From Prolixibacteraceae bacterium (GTDB lineage Bacteria; Bacteroidota; Bacteroidia; Bacteroidales; Prolixibacteraceae): 6,013 bases of DNA. Made by a program: the position numbers and the translations under genes. A model generated the notes under the pieces. The model ran no database searches. It saw nothing but the letters and a program-made list of their open reading frames with translations, and had not been told where the DNA came from. The DNA is taken from the NCBI GenBank assembly GCA_007116765.1, contig SKHV01000029.1:1-6013 (forward strand), written 5' to 3'. This document shows, in pieces, positions 1-5,127 of this stretch. Each line of letters begins with the position of its first letter. The stretch's first letter is position 1.

Positions 1-999
1 ATATAAAAAAGAACTGTTTTCCAATTCGGCTTTTTCGGCAACAACTATCCAATCATTGCCCGAAGTTGTTGGTTTTGTTTCTTCGGCTACATCTTTTTTC
101 GCTTTTTCGAATTGTACATAGCTTATATTGCTATTGGCAAGCTGTAAAAGTTTTGTGTCGATGCGCTCTTTAGGCAGGTCAACAAGCACGTTTAAAATAT
201 TGCCCGTGTTCAATTCGGCCAATAGTAATATTCCCGAAACCGAATCGGTATAATTCACCAACGAATTGGATATTTGCAGTTTTCCTGCTGAAATTACAGG
301 CATAACGGCATCTGGCTTGCCGGTTTTTTTGTTGCTCGTGAGTTTCATTGTTATTTCGGCCAGCATTCCGTCGAGCAGCATGTTGTCGATTTCAAAAATA
401 AGGTTAGAAGTGTTTATTTTGCCCACATCGAGATTTGCTTTCTCCAAAGCTACCGATACGTTTATCCCTATATAGTTATCGTTATACACGAAATTCACGT
501 CTTGCAAGTCCAGTTTCGCTAAGTTGAACGCCCAGGGATCACTCTCGGGCTTTTCGGCTAACTGTGGTTTCGGTATTGTATCGGAAAAAGCAGCAATAAG
601 AAAGTTGTAGTTAAAAACCGGGTTGTTTTCAAAGTTGTACAAGTTGACACTTGCGGTATTCAAACTCACAGAAGAAATGGTGATTTTTTTAGCCAGCAGG
701 TCGCGAAACGCCATATTTACCTTTATCCTTTTTGCATAAAGCAGCGTGTCTTTCTGCTCGTCTTCAAGGTATATTCCACTAATAACTACCGATTTTGGAA
801 AAGAAATACTCACCCTTTCAATCTCGGCCACCGTATTGGTTTTGTTGCTCACATACGAAGTAGCAAAATTTACTATACGGCTTTGTACCGATGGCAATTG
901 AACCAGTCCGGCCACCAGTAATAGCAACAATACAATTCCGGCCATAAGCCAAAGTACAACCTTCAATGATTTCAGAATTACTTTTTTGGATTTAGACAT
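1..999 (-). CDS. tamB: TamB/AsmA-like translocation and assembly module protein, N-terminal part (runs off left edge)
   Basis: The frame is open without a stop from an ATG at 999 down to base 1, giving 333 codons with no end in the window. Residues 1-13 are lysine-rich and 14-33 form one hydrophobic helix (VVLWLMAGIVLLLLLVAGLV), so the protein is probably anchored in the inner membrane with a large periplasmic part. The rest is beta-rich, with 'WAFNLAKLDLQDVNFVY' near 182-198 echoed by 'WIVVAEKAELENSSFLY' at 317-333. This repeating pattern is typical of the long AsmA/TamB proteins of Bacteroidota, which are usually well over 1000 residues. Family members bridge inner and outer membranes and are linked to phospholipid movement and outer-membrane protein assembly. 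The ATG at 999 is the first possible ATG, because an in-frame stop lies a few codons upstream. The gene diverges from the helicase gene, and I found no convincing promoter box for it. The family call is from pattern recognition; the conserved C-terminal TamB domain is outside the window. Confidence 0.8.
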   Translation of the reverse strand, partial: MSKSKKVILKSLKVVLWLMAGIVLLLLLVAGLVQLPSVQSRIVNFATSYVSNKTNTVAEIERVSISFPKSVVISGIYLEDEQKDTLLYAKRIKVNMAFRDLLAKKITISSVSLNTASVNLYNFENNPVFNYNFLIAAFSDTIPKPQLAEKPESDPWAFNLAKLDLQDVNFVYNDNYIGINVSVALEKANLDVGKINTSNLIFEIDNMLLDGMLAEITMKLTSNKKTGKPDAVMPVISAGKLQISNSLVNYTDSVSGILLLAELNTGNILNVLVDLPKERIDTKLLQLANSNISYVQFEKAKKDVAEETKPTTSGNDWIVVAEKAELENSSFLY

Positions 1000-1193
1000 A
1001 AATTGTTTTACATGGCTTCAAAATATTTGTAATTTTTTTTAGAGAAAAATAGCCTTTATAATTGATTTGAACAAGTTGATTCTATCAATGTTCAAAAGAC
1101 TTACATTTTTAATATAAAATACAAATAACTATTTGGATTGCAGTTTTTCACTGAACAAAAACTAACTTTGGGATAACTTTATATTTCATTGAA
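1000..1193. other. Divergent AT-rich intergenic region
   Basis: This 194-bp spacer separates the minus-strand tamB-like gene from the plus-strand primase-helicase gene, so it must hold both promoters unless either gene is read from further away. It is strongly AT-rich, with an A/T run near 1030-1040. The only clear signal is the plus-strand -7 box at 1163-1170. On the minus strand, the TATTTTG on the strand opposite about 1022-1028 is one base short of the TAnnTTTG pattern, so I do not call it. No RNA gene or small coding frame is evident. Confidence 0.6.
1163..1170 (+). promoter_or_regulatory. Bacteroidota-type -7 promoter box for the primase-helicase-nuclease gene
   Basis: TAACTTTG matches the TAnnTTTG consensus of primary sigma factor promoters in Bacteroidota exactly. 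The usual -33 TTTG about 19 bp upstream is not at the right distance: a TTG at 1138-1140 gives a 22-bp spacer and a TTTG at 1132-1135 gives 27 bp. Transcription would start near 1175-1178, leaving a leader of roughly 16-19 nt before the TTG start codon at 1194. The -7 match is seen directly; its use is inferred. Confidence 0.45.
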
Positions 1194-4073
1194 TTGAAAG
1201 CCGGGAAAAATATCAATTATAAAGCTGAGTATGAGAAATTGCTCGAAGAAAACCGTTTGCTGAGAAAGGAAATCAATGACCTTAAAACCCAAACCCGGCA
1301 AGGAATAATTGAACTTGCCAATGAACCCCAAGATAATATTTATCTTGCATTTCCTGAGACAGAAGACTCTTCAAGCAAAATTAATAAATTCGCAAAGCCT
1401 GAAGATAAAATCAATCTGTTTTTTTCTCTTTTTAAAGGCAGAAAAGATGTTTATGCCAAGCATTGGACAAACAAAAAAAGTGATAAGTCGGGCTATTCAC
1501 CTGTATGCACCAATGAATGGGTTTACGGCCTTTGTGAAAAGCCAAAAGTAAAATGCAACCAATGCCCAAATTGCAGCTATCAAGCCCTCGACAGTAATAT
1601 TGTTGAAAGCCATTTGAGAGGGGGATCAGTAGTAGGTATTTATCCTTTATTGCCTGACGAAACCTGCCATTTTTTGGCCATTGATTTTGATGGCGATGAA
1701 TGGATAGATGACATTAAAATTATTCGTAATATTTGTAATGAATTTGCCATTCCTGTTTCTGTTGAGCGATCACGTTCGGGCAATGGGGCACACTTATGGT
1801 TTTTCTTCAATGAAGCAATAAGTGCAACATTAGCCCGAAAATTTGGAAGTTCGTTACTGACCTATGGCATGTCGAAGCGCTACAAAATATCTTTTAATTC
1901 GTACGACAGGCTATTTCCTAATCAGGACACAATGCCTAAAGGAGGTTTGGGAAATTTAATAGCTTTGCCTCTTCAGGGCCTTGCCAGAAAAAACAAAAAT
2001 TCGGTTTTTATCGATAATTCACTTATCCCTTACGATGACCAATGGGCTTACCTTTCATCAATCAAACGGCTTACCTTATCCGAAATTGAAGAAATGATTA
2101 AAAAGTTAAGTAAAGGCAACGAATTGGGAATGTTAAAAATTGAAGCTGAAGGTGAGGAAAAGCCATGGGAAAAGCAAGCTGCAATTAAATTACAAAACAA
2201 GGAATTTCCTGCTGACATAAAAATTGTGAAAGCGAATATGCTTTTTGTTCCTACAGACGGTATTTCGCAAAATGCACTTAACCGCCTAAAGCGGCTAGCA
2301 GCCTTCAGGAATCCCGAGTTCTATAAAGCTCAGGCTATACGCTTACCGACATTCAATAAACCCCGGGTAATTTCATGTTCCGAAATCAGAAACAATTTTT
2401 TGTGCCTGCCCCGTGGCTGTGAGGGTGAATTAAAAGAAATTCTTTCTCAATCTGACGTAAAGACTTCTTTTATTGACAAAACCAATAATGGAACGCGCAT
2501 TAAAGTAAGTTTTAAAGGAAACCTGCGCGATGAACAACAGCTTGCTTTTGAAAAAATGCGCTCGTCGAATAATGGTGTGCTATGCGGCACAACTGCTTTT
2601 GGCAAAACCGTGCTTGCATTGAAGTTGATAGCCGAGCATAAAGTAAACACACTTATCCTTGTTGATAAAATAAACCTGCTAAACCAATGGGATAAACGCA
2701 TCAATGAGTTCCTGTCGGTTGAAAATGCAATTACAGGAACCGGTCGGAAACGTAAAAGTATAATAGGAAAACTCGGAGGGGGTAAACGACAAATAAACGG
2801 GATAATAGATATTGCTTTGCTTCAATCGTTAAACCGAAAAGGCAATATTAATGAGTGTGTTAAGGACTATGGGATGATAATTGTTGACGAATGCCACCAT
2901 GTTTCGGCTTTCTCTTTCGAAAGTGTTTTGAAAGAAGTTAACGCTAAATATGTATATGGTTTAACTGCAACACCAACCCGCAAGGACGGGCATCACCCTA
3001 TAGTTTCGATGCAATGCGGGCCAATATTGTTCCGCGACGATGCAAAAGCACAAGCCCGCAAGAGGCCTTTTGACCATTACATTATGCCGCGGTTTACAGC
3101 GTTCAGGCTACCCGGGCATATCGACAAAAGTGAAGTTACGATTAGTAAAGTTTATGCTGAAATTATTGACGACGAAATACGCAACCAGTTATTGGTTGAA
3201 GATATAGAAAATTGCTTTCGGGATGGAAAGAATTGCCTGATTCTAACCAACAGGAAAAAGCATGTAGAAACCCTAATAAATCTTCTTAAAATCAATATAC
3301 CGGGAGTTATGAAACTAACCGGCGGAATGGGCAACAAAGAAACACGGATAAGCCTCGACCAAATTTCTCAAATAAGTACAGAACAGGCACTTGTAATTGT
3401 TGCTACCGGAAGTTTTATTGGCGAAGGTTTTGACGCACCCCGCCTGGACACGCTTTTTCTTGCCGCGCCTATTTCATGGAAGGGGACTTTGCAACAATAC
3501 GCAGGCAGGTTGCACCGCCTATACGAGGGCAAAAAAGAGGTGGTAATTTACGATTACATCGACATTCATGTGCCAATGCTGGAGCGCATGTACTCCAAAC
3601 GCTTAAACGGCTATGCTTCTATTGGGTATAAAATGAAGAACGAAATGGCCGGAATGGACGAAAATAATGGGTTCATTTTTGACGACAAAAGCTTCCTTCC
3701 GATTTTTGTTCGCGATATTTGCAATGCTCAAAAAGAAGTATTGATTGTTAGCCCTTTTGTAAGCCCGAAACGCACACAGGAAATGCTGGAACTATTTAAA
3801 AACATCGCACCAACAGTAAAAATTTCAATTATTACCCGACCTGAAAGTGATTTTATTAATACCGAGAGAAACCTGGCAAGTACGCTTAAGAGCATCAAGA
3901 ATTCGGGCATAGAACTAATTTTCAAATCGAATATCCATCAAAAATTTGCCATTATTGACCAAAAAATTGTTTGGTACGGCAGTATTAACCTTATGAGTTT
4001 TGGAAAAGCGCAAGAAAGCATGATGCGCATAGTGAGCGGGAACATTGCTTATGAACTAACGAAAGGGCTTTGA
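1194..4073 (+). CDS. TOTE-type conflict protein: AEP primase, SF2 helicase and PLD-like nuclease in one chain
   Basis: This is a 959-residue cytoplasmic multi-domain protein. Residues about 9-40 look like a coiled coil. C105, C114, C121, C124 and C127 form a likely zinc-binding cluster. The archaeo-eukaryotic primase domain (about 70-290) has a DFD metal motif at D164/D166, 'SGNGAH' with H200, and 'DRLFPNQDTMPKGG' at 238-251, a signature of the family named TOTE conflict system primase. A linker at about 390-440, with 'LPRG', resembles the domain preceding XPB/UvsW-like helicases. The SF2 helicase has Walker A GTTAFGKT (465-472), DECH (565-568), TAT (591-593), GEGFDAPR (743-750) and QQYAGRLHR (767-775). 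The C-terminal nuclease (about 843-950) has H915-x-K917-x4-D922 and G929-S-x-N932, a single HKD motif, so it would probably act as a dimer. The likely role is recognising, copying or unwinding, and cleaving invader DNA; this is predicted for the family, not shown here. The start is TTG; an in-frame ATT at 1188 is the only close alternative, and the next in-frame ATG is near codon 226. The reading frame is intact. Confidence 0.9.
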   Translation: MKAGKNINYKAEYEKLLEENRLLRKEINDLKTQTRQGIIELANEPQDNIYLAFPETEDSSSKINKFAKPEDKINLFFSLFKGRKDVYAKHWTNKKSDKSGYSPVCTNEWVYGLCEKPKVKCNQCPNCSYQALDSNIVESHLRGGSVVGIYPLLPDETCHFLAIDFDGDEWIDDIKIIRNICNEFAIPVSVERSRSGNGAHLWFFFNEAISATLARKFGSSLLTYGMSKRYKISFNSYDRLFPNQDTMPKGGLGNLIALPLQGLARKNKNSVFIDNSLIPYDDQWAYLSSIKRLTLSEIEEMIKKLSKGNELGMLKIEAEGEEKPWEKQAAIKLQNKEFPADIKIVKANMLFVPTDGISQNALNRLKRLAAFRNPEFYKAQAIRLPTFNKPRVISCSEIRNNFLCLPRGCEGELKEILSQSDVKTSFIDKTNNGTRIKVSFKGNLRDEQQLAFEKMRSSNNGVLCGTTAFGKTVLALKLIAEHKVNTLILVDKINLLNQWDKRINEFLSVENAITGTGRKRKSIIGKLGGGKRQINGIIDIALLQSLNRKGNINECVKDYGMIIVDECHHVSAFSFESVLKEVNAKYVYGLTATPTRKDGHHPIVSMQCGPILFRDDAKAQARKRPFDHYIMPRFTAFRLPGHIDKSEVTISKVYAEIIDDEIRNQLLVEDIENCFRDGKNCLILTNRKKHVETLINLLKINIPGVMKLTGGMGNKETRISLDQISQISTEQALVIVATGSFIGEGFDAPRLDTLFLAAPISWKGTLQQYAGRLHRLYEGKKEVVIYDYIDIHVPMLERMYSKRLNGYASIGYKMKNEMAGMDENNGFIFDDKSFLPIFVRDICNAQKEVLIVSPFVSPKRTQEMLELFKNIAPTVKISIITRPESDFINTERNLASTLKSIKNSGIELIFKSNIHQKFAIIDQKIVWYGSINLMSFGKAQESMMRIVSGNIAYELTKGL

Positions 4074-4097
4074 CGTGAATGACCATCAACGGTTTAT

Positions 4098-4136
4098 AGT
4101 TTTTTGTAAAACTGGAAAGAAAGGTACTATTCTTTC
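4098..4136 (+). terminator. Weak candidate terminator region (two AT-rich hairpins)
   Basis: Beginning 25 nt after the helicase stop there are two perfect small stems. AGTTTT (4098-4103) pairs with AAAACT (4108-4113) around a TTGT loop. GAAAGAA (4115-4121) pairs with TTCTTTC (4130-4136) around an 8-nt loop. Neither stem is GC-rich, and only a loose T-rich stretch (aactcttatttatt) follows the second, so intrinsic termination would be weak. They may instead be chance structures in AT-rich DNA. Confidence 0.22.
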
Positions 4137-4238
4137 AACTCTTATTTATTAATCCTTTGCTGGCATGACACTGTCTTATGCAAAATAATGGTTATATGTT
4201 TTGGGGAAATTGAGTAGCAGTAAAAAATATCGGGAGGT

Positions 4239-4350
4239 TTATTCACCGAAATCGTAACCATACAAGGGGTTATAAACCAAGTAATCTTTCAGGGCGAATA
4301 TTCCTTTCCTGGGAAATCAATCTCTACCCCATTCTGGTTCCTGAAATAAT
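4239..4350 (-). pseudogene. Possible remnant of a decayed, frameshifted minus-strand gene
   Basis: Two adjacent minus-strand frames read like protein. From about 4377 down to 4292 one frame reads '...NLDDYFRNQNGVEIDFPGKE' and then stops. An overlapping frame takes over at about 4316 with 'FALKDYLVYNPLYGYDFGE' and ends at a TAA (4239-4241). A single frameshift around 4290-4305 would join them into one C-terminal tail of roughly 35-40 residues. No start codon or upstream part is present, and I do not recognise the family. The peptide could be chance; the aromatic-rich, stop-flanked tail is what makes a remnant plausible. Confidence 0.25.
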
Positions 4351-4357
4351 CATCCAA

Positions 4358-4396
4358 ATTGCAAATTATCTTAATGTGGATTGCAAATTATCTTAA
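4358..4396. repeat. Tandem direct repeat, 17-bp unit with 22-bp period
   Basis: ATTGCAAATTATCTTAA occurs identically at 4358-4374 and 4380-4396, separated by TGTGG. The 22-bp period is close to two turns of B-form DNA, so a protein binding both copies would sit on the same face. The repeat lies about 75 bp upstream of the toxin-antitoxin -7 box. It could be a regulator site, a remnant of a mobile element, or a simple duplication. The identity of the two copies is seen directly; any function is inference. Confidence 0.75.
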
Positions 4397-4464
4397 AAAC
4401 AACAATGCTCTTCAAAACCCTTTATTGATGATTTTCGTTTAACGGAAGTAGCATATAAAACTTC

Positions 4465-4491
4465 GATTGCGTATATTTGATACGTTAAATC
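4465..4491 (+). promoter_or_regulatory. Promoter -7 box with overlapping inverted repeat (candidate operator) of the toxin-antitoxin operon
   Basis: TATATTTG at 4472-4479 fits the Bacteroidota TAnnTTTG box. Around it, CGTAT (4470-4474) and ATACG (4480-4484) form an inverted repeat with a 5-bp centre. Outer arms GATT (4465-4468) and AATC (4488-4491) extend the dyad imperfectly. A dimeric repressor bound here would block the promoter, matching the self-repression usual for type II toxin-antitoxin operons. Transcription would begin near 4485, downstream of a TTG at 4467 and upstream of the ATG at 4500, which supports the latter as the start. No well-spaced -33 TTTG is seen. Confidence 0.42.
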
Positions 4492-4499
4492 AAAATGAT

Positions 4500-4760
4500 A
4501 TGGACACCCATTCAATAAAATCGGAAATATACAAGATGCTCGATGAACTCGATGAGCAAGGACTAAACGAGGTGAACGAAATGGTAACTGCCTATTTGAA
4601 GAAAACCGACAGCGATGACGAATGGAATGCCCTTTCCGACGATGACAGAGAGGCTATTGAAGAAGGTTTGGAACAGGTTGAGAAAGGTATGACTATTCCT
4701 TTTAATGAAGTCAGGCAGCGAATACGTAATAATCTTTATCAAAATGGCTTATCACATTGA
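4500..4760 (+). CDS. Type II antitoxin, partner of RelE/ParE-family toxin
   Basis: This is an 86-residue acidic protein starting at ATG 4500. The frame also allows a TTG at 4467, but that codon lies upstream of the likely -7 box at 4472-4479, so it should not be in the mRNA. Residues about 5-35 are predicted helical (SEIYKMLDELDEQGLNEVNE). Residues 42-75 carry the pattern W, L, R, IEEGLEQVEKG, P, EV, I, found in many small antitoxins encoded before RelE/ParE toxins. This C-terminal part would be expected to wrap around the toxin. No clear helix-turn-helix or ribbon-helix-helix is visible, so how it might bind the inverted repeat over its own promoter is uncertain. The toxin ATG lies inside its last codons (17-nt overlap), implying translational coupling and an antitoxin-first operon. 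The assignment rests mainly on C-terminal pattern, size and partner gene; the exact antitoxin family is not resolved. Confidence 0.8.
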   Translation: MDTHSIKSEIYKMLDELDEQGLNEVNEMVTAYLKKTDSDDEWNALSDDDREAIEEGLEQVEKGMTIPFNEVRQRIRNNLYQNGLSH

Positions 4761-5040
4761 GTTAACGCTAAGGGCAAATGAAGAGTATGAGAGGATTGTC
4801 AATTATATCGCAGCTGAATTTGGATACAAAAAAGCATTGGAAGTTGAAGAAGACTATTTCAAAATAATTCAACAAATAGCGAACAATCCGTTTCAATTCT
4901 CTTTGCATAACAAAAAGAAGAATATTCGTAAATGTGTGATCAGCTCACAAACAACCCTTTATTATCGGTTTGATGGAGAATTGATTTATTTACTCAGTTT
5001 TCGAAGTAATTTTATGAATCCTCGAGCCCGAAACCTGTAA
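4744..5040 (+). CDS. Type II toxin of the RelE/ParE superfamily
   Basis: This is a 98-residue protein of typical family length. The predicted order is a first beta strand (YHIELTLRA), two helices (about 11-48, including EEYERIVNYIAAEFG and KALEVEEDYFKIIQQI), then a beta-sheet half with 'IRKCVISSQTTLYYRFDGE' (61-79) and 'LIYLLSFRSNFMNPRARNL' (80-98). Basic residues at R62, R75, R87 and R94 sit where RelE/ParE proteins place RNA- or partner-contacting residues. Family members either cut mRNA on the ribosome (RelE) or poison DNA gyrase (ParE); the sequence alone does not decide which. The ATG at 4744 was chosen over an in-frame ATG at 4705 because the family's first strand begins right after it and the longer form would only re-read antitoxin DNA. 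The antitoxin gene directly precedes and overlaps it. The frame is intact, so the toxin is probably functional and held in check. Confidence 0.85.
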   Translation: MAYHIELTLRANEEYERIVNYIAAEFGYKKALEVEEDYFKIIQQIANNPFQFSLHNKKKNIRKCVISSQTTLYYRFDGELIYLLSFRSNFMNPRARNL

Positions 5041-5062
5041 GTCTCGAATCAGCGATTAAGCC

Positions 5063-5100
5063 AAACACAAAAGCCCCACCATCTTCCGACAGCGGGGCTC
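5063..5100 (-). terminator. Rho-independent terminator of the methylmalonyl-CoA mutase gene
   Basis: Read on the minus strand, AGCCCC (5099-5094) pairs with GGGGCT (5077-5072) across a 16-nt loop, and the stem is followed by TTTGTGTTT. It lies about 28 nt past the mutase stop codon, a usual position. The plus-strand side of the hairpin is followed by CATTCGTAATTCG, not a T run, so it should not stop transcripts arriving from the toxin gene. These may read through as antisense to the mutase. Confidence 0.75.
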
Positions 5101-5101
5101 A

Positions 5102-5126
5102 TTCGTAATTCGTATTTCGTAATTCG
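5102..5126. repeat. Short tandem repeat, 11-bp unit TTCGTAATTCG twice
   Basis: TTCGTAATTCG is present at 5102-5112 and 5116-5126 (14-bp period), filling the gap between the mutase stop codon and its terminator. Similar AATTCGTAATTCG-rich runs are, to my recollection, scattered in intergenic DNA of some Bacteroidota, so this may be one copy of a genome-wide low-complexity repeat. No function can be read from it here. Confidence 0.6.
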
Positions 5127-5127
5127 C

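Larger units (their letters stand above)
4074..4499. other. Gene-poor spacer between the helicase gene and the toxin-antitoxin operon
   Basis: These 426 bp contain no convincing intact gene. In order they hold two weak AT-rich hairpins just after the helicase stop, a short stretch whose minus-strand translations look like broken coding sequence (4239-4350), a 17-bp sequence repeated in tandem with a 22-bp period (4358-4396), and the -7 box with overlapping inverted repeat of the next operon (4465-4491). No transposase fragment, tRNA or CRISPR-like repeat is visible. Accumulated small elements between two accessory genes suggest a site of past insertion and decay. Confidence 0.6.

Noticed and set aside
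266..475. Plus-strand open frame of 69 codons
   Set aside because: It lies fully antisense inside the tamB-like gene, whose minus-strand frame is open throughout and gives a coherent membrane-anchored, beta-rich protein.
1001..1080. Promoter for the tamB-like gene on the minus strand
   Set aside because: The nearest sequence (TATTTTG) is one base short of TAnnTTTG, and no -33 element is at the right distance.
2447..2704. Minus-strand open frame of 85 codons
   Set aside because: It is antisense to the start of the helicase domain, including the Walker A motif; its translation is serine-rich and shows no motif.
3152..3337. Minus-strand open frame of 61 codons
   Set aside because: It is the antisense shadow of the region between helicase motifs III and V and has no recognisable domain.
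3728..3925. Minus-strand open frame of 65 codons
   Set aside because: It is the antisense shadow of the PLD-like domain, which is clearly coding on the plus strand.
4358..4396. CRISPR array
   Set aside because: There are only two copies, with a 17-bp unit and a 5-bp gap; no spacer-sized interval and no cas genes are present.
4467..4499. TTG start for the antitoxin, giving 97 residues
   Set aside because: The TTG lies upstream of the probable -7 box at 4472-4479, so it would fall outside the transcript; the ATG at 4500 fits better.
4705..4743. Upstream ATG for the toxin, giving 111 residues
   Set aside because: The extra 13 residues only re-read antitoxin codons in another frame, and the RelE/ParE first strand begins just after the ATG at 4744.
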